From Argyresthia goedartella (Eukaryota > Arthropoda > Insecta > Lepidoptera > Argyresthiidae): 64,000 nucleotides of DNA. A program made the position numbers and the translations under genes. The stretch lies in the NCBI GenBank assembly GCA_949825045.1, contig OX463808.1, positions 26,783,674-26,847,673 on the forward strand. Reading direction: 5' to 3'. Of the stretch, positions 33,131 to 43,623 are shown piece by piece (the first letter of the stretch is position 1; each line of letters begins with the position of its first letter). The notes below the pieces were generated by a model. It saw nothing but the letters and a program-made list of their open reading frames with translations, searched no databases and had not been told where the DNA came from.

Positions 33131-33844
33131 TAATGTGTTTTTGTGGTTAAAGAACAATTGAACATTTCTTTCTACCTAGAAAATCATGTATATTCTTAAA
33201 TACCTGCCAAATATCAGCTTTATGCATACCGCCCGCCCGATACAAAGTTGGCAAATTAATGAACTTAGTAATAGTTTTGATGGCATTATACATCATAAGC
33301 TTCGTCCTCGAGATTAGCCTTAAACACATGTAGTAACACATACGGTGACGCTAGATCGCACTGATAGTTGAGATATGAATTTTGAAAAAAGGTTGCCATT
33401 TTTGAAAGCCATATTGGTTTGGCTCGACCCTGCCCAACCACTTGTCATTTAGTTTGAAGCAGAGTTAATACTTATGTTTCACAATAATAAGGGTTAAATC
33501 TGGGGTGGGTGGGATGCTAATCTCTTCGGACGAAGCTCTTCGTATAATTATGATAGAACTTCACGTACTGGTAAGTTCGTTTAATCATTAATTAATTATA
33601 CATCATAAGCTTCGTTCTCGAGATCAGCCTTAAACACATGTAGAATTTGAGAGAAACTGCGAAACATCCCCAGTTTAATTAATTAAAAGAGGGAAATGAA
33701 AAGAAACTAGTAGTTTTTATCATCAGTTAACCATTTTACTGTTTATGAAAACAGGTCATATAAATTGAAAATAAAAATAACAAATAAGACAATACTGCAA
33801 CTTGCGTAGTAAATGATTAGGTAATATTTAGTAAGCTAAACAAG
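33131..33844. other. Non-coding stretch with a 49-bp direct repeat
   Basis: ATTATACATCATAAGCTTCG... occurs at 33285-33333 and again at 33595-33643 with two differences over 49 bp, 310 bp apart. I see no gene between or around them. Confidence 0.6.
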
Positions 33845-34258
33845 TTAATCATTCTGTCGAAGCATCAATGTTCTAGCAAAAGAAGTATCATCAGAATTTC
33901 CCATTATATTTCTATTATAGAATCTACCGAAGGTCCTGGAGCTGCCGCTCCAGCCGGCAGTTTTCCTAATTACATCAAGATTGACGCCAAATCTTTGCGC
34001 TTTAGATGTCGCTGCATGTCTTGTCGAATGTGCAATAAATATAGATACGTCTATACCACAAAGACTCAAAGTGTCTTTGACCCAACGAATAATTGTTTGG
34101 GATGTAACATTTCGATGTGGTTGTCTAATGCTTAATAATAGGTGGAAATGACCACTACGCAATGACTCTGTTACCTTTAAATAACACTGTAGTGTTTTTA
34201 GCGGACATATTTGTGGTCTTTCGTCGTAATAAGCAGTGATCGGAGTAGGCAGAGCTAT
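33845..34258 (-). pseudogene. Tyrosine recombinase C-terminal fragment (Crypton- or DIRS-like)
   Basis: The open frame extends upstream from the first Met (34162) to about 34258 and covers about 137 residues. It contains YYDERPQICPLKTLQCYL, then SIRQPHRNVTSQTIIRWVKD, HSTRHAATSKA (the HxxR pair of the catalytic centre, H and R), KTAGWSGS (the conserved W/H position) and FGRFYNR with the likely nucleophilic Tyr near the end. These are the boxes of the phage-integrase-type recombinases used by Crypton and DIRS-like elements in insects. The N-terminal half with the first catalytic Arg is not visible upstream, where the frame closes. The stop is at 33845-33847, directly after the usual C-terminus. 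Confidence 0.7.
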
Positions 34259-35154
34259 TTAGGTTCATTAACCGCAAACATTGATGTTAATATGGATAAT
34301 CTATGGGATTGGGACTGATACTCCGGGATTTAATGAATATAATTGTTTTTATCAATAATTATAAAACATGGTTTATGTAAGGCAATAAGCGCATGAGCGA
34401 CATTGTAAATTTTATATTAGCAACACGTTGCCAAACTTTTTTCCTAACGTGCGACGTTGCCGCTTTGTTGAAACTCGTCGTGATAACGCCGCATTATAGA
34501 AATAAACGAAAACAATAGCGGGTGTTCCTCGAAACGAAATGAAAACAAGAGTGACGCACCTGTTTTTGACTCTTTCTGCACCACTATAATTCAATTGTTC
34601 ACCGATAGTAACTTGTTGTCAAATGTTGTCTCACTCGATTTCCTCGGTTCTTAGAGTGTGGTTATTTACTTCCTATTGTGTTTTGTTGTGTGGTGAATTT
34701 CTTTTAACCCTGGCTTGTTTACTGGATTATAGAACCGTACAACATTTCACAACCAATAACAGTAAATATTTGCAGGTTTTCTTATTTATTTTTTATTTTT
34801 TTAAGAATAAAGTAGTTATTCTGGATGATTTTTCAAAAAAGTTAAAAATATAAAAATAAAAAAATCCATTGGGCCAAAACTTTTTTTGTTGACCTAGGAG
34901 ATTCTTTCTACAAATTTAATATGGCAAACGATGCACTAAACACCAGGATCATCCGAATAATAGTTAAAGATTTTTTTCTTATATCCCTATTAAAAAAATA
35001 TGACGGAATCGCGAAGTTGTTTTCCGAGATTCTACATTCAAATCTTGTTAACAATTAACTATCACCTAGAAATAAGTTTCTGAAATGGTAGTAAAAACGT
35101 AACTCTCTCGTAACTAACTTTCTACTTCTTTCTACTAACGTAACTTTCTCGAAA
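34259..35154. other. No gene seen
   Basis: AT-rich. The frame 34623-34853 encodes a hydrophobic, Phe/Leu-rich peptide typical of chance ORFs in such sequence. The piece up to about 34600 could be UTR of the recombinase element. Confidence 0.35.
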
Positions 35155-36952
35155 AACAGCATAGATATTTACATATACTTATCAAACGTAATTTTTTCTA
35201 CATTGGACCACTGTGGGAGAAGAAGGGCGTAGAAACTCCCACAGATTGATTTTTAGATCTCTCTTAAAAATAGGTTGTGCTTAACTAATACAAATATGAA
35301 ACATTTAAATATAATGATTAATGAGCAGGAATAAATAATTACAAAATTATAAACAGCAAGGTCTGAGTTGAGCTAGATTAACCCCATACAGTCCTGTCAT
35401 TTAAGTAATCTTGAACATTGTAATACCCTTTTTTCGACAAAGTCGCTTTAACATGCTTTTTAAATTGCTCAAATGGCAATTTCAAAATCTCCTGAAGTAT
35501 CTTATTATAGTAGAAAATACACTGACCCTTGAAAGCATTGCTAACCTTCGCGAGTCTAAATCGGGGCGCACACAGTCTGCGATTATCTCTTAGGTTAACA
35601 TTAACATTAGTATGTCAATTTCTTTAACAACCTCTCTTAAGAGTCTGTTCGTTTTAAATTATAAATTGCTCGAATAGCTCTTTTCTGTAAAATAAAAATA
35701 GTTTGAATATCCGCTGCTTTCCCCCACAACAAAATACCATAGGACATCACACTATGAAAATAACTAAAATATACTAGCCTAGATGTAGCCACATCCGTGC
35801 TTTGTCTGATGTTCCTAACAGCGTAAGCCGCAGAACTTAATTTACCAGCCAATTCATCTAAGTATGTGGTGTCTGCAACTGCACTGCAATTTGGTATCAA
35901 TGGTTATTCCAAGAAACTTCGAATCATTTACTAATTCTAACGTGCTGTTGTCTAACACTAAACTGGTCTCAACATGCCTGACATTTGGAAGTGAGAATTT
36001 GGTACAATTGGTTTTACCAGCGTTTAACAATAAATTATTAACTGTGAACCAATTCAAGGTTAAAGACACCATTAACATCATCAAAATCTGCTTTTTGTCT
36101 TTCAATTTTGAAGACCATTGAAATATCATCAGGAAACAACACTATGTCAGTTAATTTCTCCACAATGAAAGGCAGATCGTTAATATATACCAGGAATAAG
36201 AAAGGACCTAATATGGAACCTTGTGGAACGCCAATTTTTACACCCGATTCATCAGATTTAACGCCGTTAACTTCTGCCTTTTGAATTTTATTGCTTAGGT
36301 ACACCGACCAAAGCTTTATTTCGAACTCCGTAATGATTTCATTTAATTAATACCGTATTATGATCAACACAATCTAACGCATTCGACAGGTCGCAAAAAA
36401 CTCCGATAGCATCCCATGCAGAATAAATATGAGATATAAGGGTAATACGCATCCGTAGTCAATTTACCCCTAGTGAAACCATATTGTTTAGCGTGGAGTT
36501 GTTTTGTACGGTTGAAGTGTGAGAGCATTTGATTGAGTATAATCTTTTCAAATATTTTACTTAGTGTTGGAAGAACACATATTGGTCTGAAATTTGAAGG
36601 ATCGCCCTTATCTCCCGACTTGAACATAGGTATCAGTTTACTGTGTTTCATGAGGTATGGAAAAGCCCCATCGTCAATACATTTATTGAATATGTAAGCT
36701 AAGTGTGGGGGCTATAACTTGAATTACTGAATCAATGACTTTGACTGATATACCCCACAGATCTTCCGTATTTTTTAAGTTAAGTAATTTAAAGGTTTTG
36801 ACAATGTCCTGGGGATATACACGATGAAATTTTAAATATACCTTACTGACACTAGTGTTATTTTTTAATAAAGTCTCTGCTTCATATGGAGATGAACTAA
36901 GACGATCTGTTGTGAGTAGGGGTACATTGGACATCATCGCTGGATTGAACAA
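35155..36952 (-). mobile_element. Degraded CR1-like LINE 3
   Basis: Minus-strand CR1-type copy: RT pieces from 36952 to 35378 and a 3' UTR from 35377 to 35155. The 3' UTR matches a second tail at 38400-38587. The endonuclease is missing (5' truncation). Confidence 0.75.
35378..36952 (-). pseudogene. CR1-like LINE 3 reverse transcriptase
   Basis: At least five frame pieces in order: MSNVPLLTTDRLSSSPYEAETLL and ISVKVIDSV (36.9-36.7 kb), LIPMFKSGDKGDPSNFRPICVLPTLSKIFEK (36.6 kb), a short disturbed motif-A region at 36.39 kb (LRDLSNALDCVDH in another frame), GVPQGSILGPFLFLVYINDLPF (36.2 kb), LFPDDISM where FADD is expected (Ala to Pro), LNAGKTNCTKFSLP (36.0 kb), and the C-terminal SVMSYGILLWG and NLRDNRRL-type region. 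The protein ends YYNVQDYLNDRTVWG at a TAA at 35380-35378. Frameshifts about every 250 bp indicate an old copy. Confidence 0.75.
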
Positions 36953-38399
36953 CTTTCCCGTCCACTATGCTAGGATTTGTTTTGGTGTCTACAAAGATAA
37001 AAATACCTGTTTAGGTAAGTAAGCGAAAATAGCTGTACTTAAGAGATTTATAATTTTTTTATTAAAAATATATAAAACATTTACTGATATTTAGCTTTTT
37101 GATATATATTTTTAAACCATTTATTAATCCCGACTACAATATATATAACTTAATAGCCACTAACCACTACTCAAACCAGATAGTTTATCTATAGTGGAGA
37201 GTGATACTTATTTAAAAAAAAACTTATACACAATATTAAGAAACAAGAGTCTTAAATATCTCGCAAGTAGGTATATATTTTAATATTATTATTTGAAAAT
37301 AGAGTTTTTGATGAGGAAATCTTTTATCTTATGCTTGTATATACTTATTACTATGGCTATTATTATATAAATGTTGGAGGTCGTTTGGAAGTTCATTGAC
37401 CATATCCGGCAAAAAGCCTACATCCATGTTATAGTTCCATAAGTATTACCCTATACACCATGTTGTGAAAAAATTTAAAAACGCACTAAATGCATTCCGC
37501 CTTTGTTTATTTACCTTTTCGTTGGTTGACCTAGTGATAATGAGAGTTCAACTCGAGATAATATTGTAACAGACATAAAAAATGTGATGCAAGGTCTGTC
37601 ACCTACAAAATCCCGTGAAGAATGTGTGACCATTCAACCATACGACAAATTCAACCTGTGGAAAAATAAGCGGGGAATATGTATTTGGTCTATTAACTTC
37701 TTTTTGTAATATTAAAAATGGTGCTATATACATATGTAAATAAATTCTATTCTTATTTATAAATTGACTAGTATTATTCTTATCATTCATAATAATTAAA
37801 TTTAATGATTGAAATACTTGAGTATAATGAAATGAATTAAGTTTATTTGAAAATAAAAAATTATATTTATAATTTACTCATTTTTTCATAGAGGGTGACC
37901 TCACGAGTAATAGTAGATTATGATTATATAGATTATAAACCAAGGGGTTAACGCACTCTTTTGTTTCACGGGCGCGATATTGAATTCTGAACCTAAAAGT
38001 AGAACTTCCGAGCGAAGCTAGGGTACTACGAGTCAATTCATTTTAATTTATAAAAATTTTAAGTGTCTTATCTGCTTGTTTTGTTCTTTTTGGAATACCG
38101 TAGTCAGGTTTTTAAGTTTTTTATATGACGTCATTTATTTCTTGCTTTTTCGTTGCACATTACGAAGTCTGTAAATTTTTAATTTAGAACTATGCTGAAT
38201 TATTCATAGCTGGTGCAATATTCTCGTCTTGACTTGAGTCTTGACAAAACGTTTGTTTAGCCTACATAGAAAAGAGCATACATTCCGCCATTATGTTTTT
38301 TATACAAGTGACACTCGGGACATCAAGACAAATCTAATGACGTATCATTCATCAAAATCGGTGGAGCAGTTGAATAGTTACGAGGGAACACAGGAACAG
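36953..38399. other. No gene seen
   Basis: Strongly AT-rich. 38260-38395 (ATTCATCAAAATCGGTGGAG) resembles a common lepidopteran repeat end. No supported coding sequence. Confidence 0.4.
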
Positions 38400-38587
38400 A
38401 CAAAATCAAATCAATATCAAAAAATCTTTATTACTGTAAATATTTACATATACTTATCAAGTGTAATTTTTTGCCTTTCTATACATTGGACCACCGTGGG
38501 AGAGATTGGGCGAAGAAACTCCCACAGATTTAAATTTAGATCTCTTTTAAAAAATTGGTTGACTTTAACCAATACAATTATTACTAT
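38400..38587 (-). repeat. CR1-like LINE 3' tail fragment
   Basis: About 80% like 35155-35345 (shared blocks ATTTACATATACTTATCAA, ACATTGGACCAC, GTGGGAGA, AACTCCCACAGAT). On the minus strand it ends with GTAATAAAGATTTTTTGATA, a polyadenylation-signal-like tail. It is a heavily 5'-truncated copy of the same family as CR1-like LINE 3. Confidence 0.7.
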
Positions 38588-38803
38588 ACAGGGTGACTTT
38601 TAATTAGCTGACCACTTTTTAGGAAATGATAGTACCCATTAATATGAACAACTTTTGCTAATGAACTTATGTTCCTAACTAGTTTTTTTTCGTAGGTAAT
38701 CCATACAAAATAGATCAGTTGTTCTGATGAATTAGTTCAATTTTAATTCAAACTGTACAAGCTCCGACTTCACAACGCAGTTGTCAAATGAAGTCACCCT
38801 AAT
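38588..38803. mobile_element. Possible MITE
   Basis: Ends are CAGGGTGACTTTTAATT and, inverted, TAGGGTGACTTCATTT, with 216 bp of AT-rich non-coding sequence between. It sits next to the LINE tail. A target duplication is not convincing. Confidence 0.35.
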
Positions 38804-38809
38804 GGTCAA

Positions 38810-38989
38810 TCAAAGGCACTGAGATGACAACACATCCACGGTATTTAAAAAAATATCATTCTGAGAAACACTCCGACATCTGCCAATGTTAAGCGTGGGA
38901 CAGGCACCATTATAATTTAAACAAGACAGCGTTCTTTCTTCATAAAGACTATTATTCAATCTGTGTCCAGACGATACTTTGGCAACCAT
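38810..38989 (-). CDS. Short unrecognised ORF (59 codons)
   Basis: ATG at 38989 opens MVAKVSSGHRLNNSLYEERTLSCLNYNGACPTLNIGRCRSV and ends TGA at 38810. Three cysteines and a balanced composition are a little unlike the neighbouring chance ORFs, but length alone does not support a gene. It could be the end of a decayed transposon protein. No promoter or splice evidence. Confidence 0.15.
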   Translation of the reverse strand: MVAKVSSGHRLNNSLYEERTLSCLNYNGACPTLNIGRCRSVSQNDIFLNTVDVLSSQCL

Positions 38990-39139
38990 AAAATTTCTCC
39001 TTAAAACAACATAAATTGCGTTGTAAATCTATATCCTTGACGTAAATTACTGCTTCCATGAACTTGAGAAATTAGACTTCCTGTATGACATTGTACTGGC
39101 CTTGGACAAACATTTTTTGTTTTGTTGTTTTAGGGCTGA

Positions 39140-40400
39140 ATTATCGCTTGTATAAGAATAATAATCATAATCTTTATTTCAGGTTGAAAAAAACCCATAT
39201 CTATAAATACCTTACAACTAGAGATACATAATTTATTATAAAAACTCACACAAAATATTGTCTAACCTAGCTAGGGATTTTAATCTTCGTTCTCGCTTCC
39301 CTGTAGCGTCGGTAAACGATGCCCTCCGGCCAGTAATCTTTGGCCAGGAACATCGTCTTGAGGTCCGCCGGCACCCGAAGTTTGAAGGACAGGAACTCTT
39401 GGGTCTTTTTGACTCCAACACCTCAATCTGTACCTTCACCTCCTGGAGACCAGCCGGTGGATTCTTCTTTAGCTTTTCCAGGATGTGACGTTCAACGTCC
39501 TTGCAGGTAATTTTCGTGTCGATCCTGGAAATGTATAGCTGAGCGGTGGGAGCGGCAGTTTTCAGGCTGCACTCACCAGCGGGGGCTGTGCCACGCTGAT
39601 TGCGGCTGCGTCTGGAGCGGCGCTTTCTGTTTTGGACCAGGATAAAGCCTTCTCCATCGACAGTCGCGTTCGGCGGGCTATGGGCGGGCTTGGCCTTCGG
39701 CGCGCGCGGCGCAGCCCGCAGCTTCTGGTGGCAGGCACGGCGGCATACAGCAGCATGCAATTCCTTCTGAGATACACCAGAAAAAACCGCATCCAGTGCT
39801 GGTCGACTCGGCTTCGTGACGTCACGAGGCAAGGCGGTATTTGTCGGCGCGGGCTTGGCAAGCTGCGTAACTAGGTCAGTTGCAGTAATGGCATTTTTGC
39901 TGACCGGCGTAATGTCGTCGCGCGCGTCGGCAATCTGCTGCGTCGGCAGCGAGGTATTAGCCTTACGCAATGACGACAATTCACGTTTGAGGTCAGCACA
40001 GATGCCTTCCGAAGCCTCCAACTTGCCTCGGATTTCGGTGACGTCGGCCTGCAGTCGTACGATGTCCTTCAGCAGCCGCGTGACGTCGAAGGTCGGACCA
40101 CGTAGGTCGGAACGTCGTTGGGTTCGGTCTCCTTGAACACCCGGAAGATGTCCTGGAAATCCTTTTTCCTGCTCGCACCCCTCCGCGCCACGAGGCGCAC
40201 GGTGGTGATGGCAGTTTCGTGCAGCACGTTCTTGGCGGCGGCGATCTCAGCCTCCTTGAAGCTGGTCGAGCAGATCTGCTCCAGGGAGAGCTCGTCCATC
40301 ACGTCCAGCTTCTGTTGCACGAAGGCGAGGAGCTCGTTCACCAAGATGGTGTCCACGCGCTTGGCTGGTAAAGCCATGACGGGATCGGTATTCGAAAACT
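39140..40400 (-). mobile_element. ORF1-only non-LTR element
   Basis: Minus strand: a GC-rich ORF1 (40377-39236) followed after under 100 bp by GAAATAAAGATTATGATTATTA, a LINE-type polyadenylation signal with a repeating tail. No ORF2 lies between. It therefore looks like a retroposed transcript of an ORF1-only derivative or an internally deleted LINE. Confidence 0.55.
39236..40377 (-). pseudogene. LINE ORF1 protein
   Basis: Starts MALPAKRVDTILVNELLAFVQQKLDVMDELSLEQIC, with RRGASRKKDFQDIFRVFKETEPNDVPTYV. A frameshift near 40090 leads into a helical KLEASEGICADLKRELSSLRKA coiled-coil segment, a Pro/Ala-rich linker, a basic RKRRSRRSRNQRG patch and LYISRIDTKITCKDVERHILEKLK, an RRM-like start. A second frameshift near 39425 moves the end to another frame, where FLSFKLRVPADLKTMFLAKDYWP-type sequence reads on. 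The last residues are RLKSLARLDNILCEFL. The order coiled coil, basic linker and RRM-like domain is that of ORF1 proteins of Jockey/L1-like LINEs, which chaperone RNA. Confidence 0.65.
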
Positions 40401-40662
40401 AGGTCGTCGCGGTGTTACAGGGCATCGTCGCGGACGCTGCTAGGAAGCGTCCGCACGTACCTGTGTTGTAGTTGCAACATAATTGAGATGACCTACGCAA
40501 CGGGTGGTTTGGCAAAGAAATATTGCATGAACTTCTCGAAGTTTCGGGGTAGAACCACGTAGGATTGTCATTAACGCTATGTGCAAATTTAACATGTTGA
40601 CTTTGCTAAGTGGAGTGAATGGCGTCGTAATTGGTTGGTTGGCAATCTTATTCTTTTGTAAG
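40401..40662. other. Spacer between ORF1 element and BEL/Pao 2
   Basis: The right-hand part of the ORF1 element's 5' UTR (GC-rich up to about 40480), then unassigned sequence. TTACT at 40663-40667 is the left target duplication of BEL/Pao 2. Confidence 0.5.
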
Positions 40663-40667
40663 TTACT

Positions 40668-40857
40668 TATTCAGGAAACTAGCCTCTTCAATAAAACGCT
40701 GGCTTGGCTAGTTGTAATGATGATTATATTACGATTTTAACGTAGTTGTAGTTAAAGAATAAATGCACTCAGACGTGCGTGACGCGGTTAGTGGTTTGCG
40801 TGCTCGATGCGGAGTGACCCGCGGCTGCGGCGCGCGGGCGCTGCATTGTCGCAGACA
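40668..40857 (-). repeat. 3' LTR of BEL/Pao 2
   Basis: 190 bp, begins TATTCAGG (the G of the usual TG is mutated) and ends CAGACA. It lacks about 60 GC-rich bases present in the other LTR; otherwise nearly identical. Confidence 0.85.
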
Positions 40858-41669
40858 TCTTGGGGCCGGGCACGATCAGGTTCTGAAGATGTCCCCAGCT
40901 CTAGTTCCTCTTCATGCAGTGGAACCACTTTGTTTAGGGCTCTTTGTTCTAAACCTCGAAAGGTTCTGAACTCGGCAACTCTGGCGATACCGTCCTTTCC
41001 TGTACATAGTCGTACTACACGTCCCAACCTCCACTTCATGGGCGGTAGATTGTCCTCTCTGAATACCACCATGGCGCTTTCCTTCAGGCCTAGGTAAGGT
41101 TTCTTCCACTTGGACCTCCGTTGCAGTTCGGATAAGTATTCCTGGCTCCATCTCCTCCAAAAGCTCTCCCGCATTGCGCTGCTCAGGTTGTACCGGATAC
41201 CTCGCTTCAGGGTGGCTGGGGTCGGTAGAGATGTCAGCGGCCGTCCGATGAGGAAGTGCCCTGGAGTCAACGGAGAAAGGTCGTGTGGGTCATGGGATAA
41301 TGGTGTTAAGGGTCGGGAGTTAAGGACATCTTCGACCTGAGTACAAAGTGTGCTTAACTCCTCGAATGTAAGACTAGTATTACCTAGAACTCTTTTAATA
41401 TGATATTTAGCGCTCTTAATGCCGGCTTCCCATAGGCCGCCAAATGTTGGCGAATATGGGGGATTAAAATTAAACTGAATGCCTTCTTCGGCTGTAAAAT
41501 CATGAATTAAATTAAGGTTTGATTGCAACACTCTACTGAGTTCGTTGCTCGCACCAACATAATTAGTGCCATTGTCACAAAATAGCTGGCTTGGCTTTCC
41601 TCGCCTGGAAATGAATCTTTTTAGACAAGAAATAAAGGCATCTGTGCTTAGGTCACTAACGACTTCCAA
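40788..41669 (-). pseudogene. BEL/Pao 2 integrase core and C-terminal domain
   Basis: The open frame of 293 residues contains STDAFISCLKRF, LFCDNGTNYVGAS (second catalytic Asp), NPPYSPTFGGLWEAGIKSAKYH (catalytic Glu), the DUF5641-type region FLIGRPLTSLP and WRRWSQEYLSELQRRSKWK, and the tail GRVVRLCTGKDG. This domain pair is specific for BEL/Pao elements and inserts element DNA into the genome. The first catalytic Asp should lie just upstream (41.67-41.80 kb), where a stop-rich insertion-like stretch (AAACAAATAAATATACATAAA) breaks the frame. The stop codon falls inside the 3' LTR. Confidence 0.85.
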
Positions 41670-41807
41670 ATGGACGGCCTTTGTGCAGAAACAAATAAAT
41701 ATACATAAATAACATTTTGATATTCTATTTCCGCGGCCTTTCTTGCTTGAAATGAGGAATGGACCAGCAAAATCAGTTCCGCTTATTTGAAAGGGATAGT
41801 TTTGAGT

Positions 41808-42131
41808 TTATCTCTTAGCTGGAAGGTGGCCCATCAACGGCTCCATGGTCTTGCCTCGAAACCTTGTGCAAGTTACACATTGACGAATTACTCTACGGGC
41901 CAATATCCTCCCTCGAATGGGCCAATACTGGTCTCTGAAGGCAGCCAAGAGCAGTTGAGGGCCGGCATGCAGAGAGCAAAGATGCTCGGCTCGCATCAAC
42001 AATATTGTCAAGTGGTGATTTCCATCAAGTAATGCTGGATGCTTCTTCTCAAAGTTGAAGCTTGTATTGTTGAGCCGACCACCCACTCTCAGCACGCCGT
42101 CAACATCGAGAAAAGGAGACAGCTGTAACAA
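41808..42131 (-). pseudogene. BEL/Pao 2 integrase N-terminal zinc domain
   Basis: Reads LSPFLDVDGVLRVGGRLNN, the usual start of the BEL/Pao integrase region, then HLTILLMRAEHLCSLHAGPQLLLAAFRDQYWP and CVTCTRFRG, giving the H-H-C-C zinc site. The frame ends at the boundary with the core. Upstream it is separated from RNase H by the RTE insertion. Confidence 0.8.
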
Positions 42132-42177
42132 TGAAGTGGAGGTAAGTGACTTTTTATTTTTTAATATTTTTATTTCT

Positions 42178-42937
42178 TCATTATAGGACTGTGATTCATT
42201 ATAGGACGTGTGACTTCATTATAGGACCCTCGAGGAAGTCTTCAAGAAGCTGGCGGTCCCGTGGGCAGACCGAGGCATTGACGTTGGTGGCAGAAGACTT
42301 ACTAACCTTCGCTTCGCCGACGATATTGTCCTGTTTGCCCCATCTGCACCCTAGCTCCAGCGTATGTTACAGGAACTCAGAAATGTAAGCCTTGAGGTTG
42401 GACTGAAGATGAATCGTTCAAAAACCCAGGCCATGACTAACAGTGTCAAACGTAGGGTCGAGGTAGATGGGCAGGAAATACATTATGTCGATGAGTATAT
42501 TTACTTGGGCCAGAGAGCCTCCTTCGAAAACAGGCAGGATAAAGAAATCGATAGACGCATTTCTAACGCCTGGAAGAGCTACTGGAGCGCAGCATCCTAA
42601 GTGTTCGTAGGACGGACCGCATAAGGAACACCACACTGCGCTCCTTCACTGGCATCGCTGATGTGGGTGCACAGACCGCTAAGCTAAAGTGGAACTGGGT
42701 CGGCCACGTTAGTCGCATGCACCCAGATAGATGGGCAAAAATTGCCACTAACTGGGTGCCACAGGACGGATACCGGCGTAGATGCAGGCCTAAATGGAGA
42801 TGGCGGGACGACCTCGACAAGTTTTTGCCGGGGTGGCCGGAGGTGGCACAGACCAGGGAAGTGTGGACGAAAGAGGGGGAGGCCTTTGCCCAGCAGGGGG
42901 ACACCTTAATGGCTAAATAAAAAAATAATAAAAAAAA
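42178..42937 (+). mobile_element. RTE-like LINE 3' fragment inside BEL/Pao 2
   Basis: A plus-strand 3' end of an RTE-type LINE with an A-rich tail (AAATAAAAAAATAATAAAAAAA). AGGACTGTGATT (42185) and AGGACTGCGATT (42938) look like the target duplication. A short TTCATTATAGGAC unit occurs three times at the 5' junction (42176-42230). Confidence 0.65.
42230..42920 (+). pseudogene. RTE-like reverse transcriptase C-terminal end
   Basis: Frame pieces read RRLTNLRFADDIVLFAPSA (RT catalytic FADD box, with a stop just after), ELRNVSLEVGLKMNRSKTQAMT, YVDEYIYLGQ, RISNAWKSYWS, and after a frameshift LKWNWVGHVSRMHPDRWAKI, RRCRPKWRWRDDLDKFLPGWPEVAQTREVWTKEGEAFAQQ. This is the characteristic C-terminus of RTE/BovB-type endonuclease/reverse transcriptases in Lepidoptera. 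Only the palm end and C-terminal region are present (5' truncation). Confidence 0.8.
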
Positions 42938-42939
42938 GG

Positions 42940-43608
42940 ACTGCGATTGTGCAATTTTAATTAAACATTTTAAACACTCTTTGATTTCTCATCTTTTTTA
43001 ATTGCTCCGGTTAAGTTTATTCCTTTTTTGCAGTTATTTATAAACCGGTTAACGTACGCGAATATTCTTTTCAATTTTGTTAAGCTAGAGTAGTTATAGA
43101 ATTTAATGAATTCTGGAGTTTCAGTGATTATTTTAGTTTGTAAGACTTTTATTTCAGGTAAGTTTTTTGTGGTGTTAGGACTTTGCGGCCATTTTGTCTC
43201 GTTTTTTATAAGGAAACGAGGTCCTTCCCACCAGAGATTACAGCTGAGGAGCTAACTCGGTTCGACACCTCGCGATGCCAAGTCGGCTGGGTTAAGGTCG
43301 GTAGGTACATGTCTCCAGGCATTTCGGTCGGTCAAGTTTTGAATCTCATCAATTCTGTTGCACACAAAGTGTTTAAAGATTTTAGGTTTAGCTTTTATCC
43401 AGCTTAAGACTATTGCGGAATCCGACCAAAATACCTTTCGATCAATCGTACGACGAAGGGCCTCACAAACTTTAGCAACCAATCGAGCACCTAACAACGC
43501 CGCGCATAATTCAAGACGCGGTATGGTAATGGTTGTTAAAGGTGCGACGCGAGTTTTTGCGCAAAGTAATCTAACTGTTACATGATCTGAGTCATCAATA
43601 GATCGCAC
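42940..43608 (-). pseudogene. BEL/Pao 2 RNase H and linker
   Basis: From 43608: VRLLCAKTRVAPLTTITIPRLELCAALLGARL, VFWSDSAIVLSWIKAKP, AWRHVPTDLNPADLASRGVEPS, the typical BEL/Pao RNase H strand order. In other frames the linker follows down to 42940, with LPEIKVLQTK and FAYVNRFINNCKKG. A frame break at 43610-43624 separates it from the RT. Confidence 0.8.
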
Positions 43609-43623
43609 ATAAGCAGTCGCGCC

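Noticed and set aside
34623..34853. 76-codon frame with a signal-peptide-like start
   Set aside because: AT-rich chance translation ending in a run of Lys; no conserved motif or cysteine pattern.
39258..40402. Plus-strand frames over the ORF1 element (for example 39258-39488, 39816-40136, 40118-40402)
   Set aside because: GC-rich shadows of the minus-strand ORF1; no motif.
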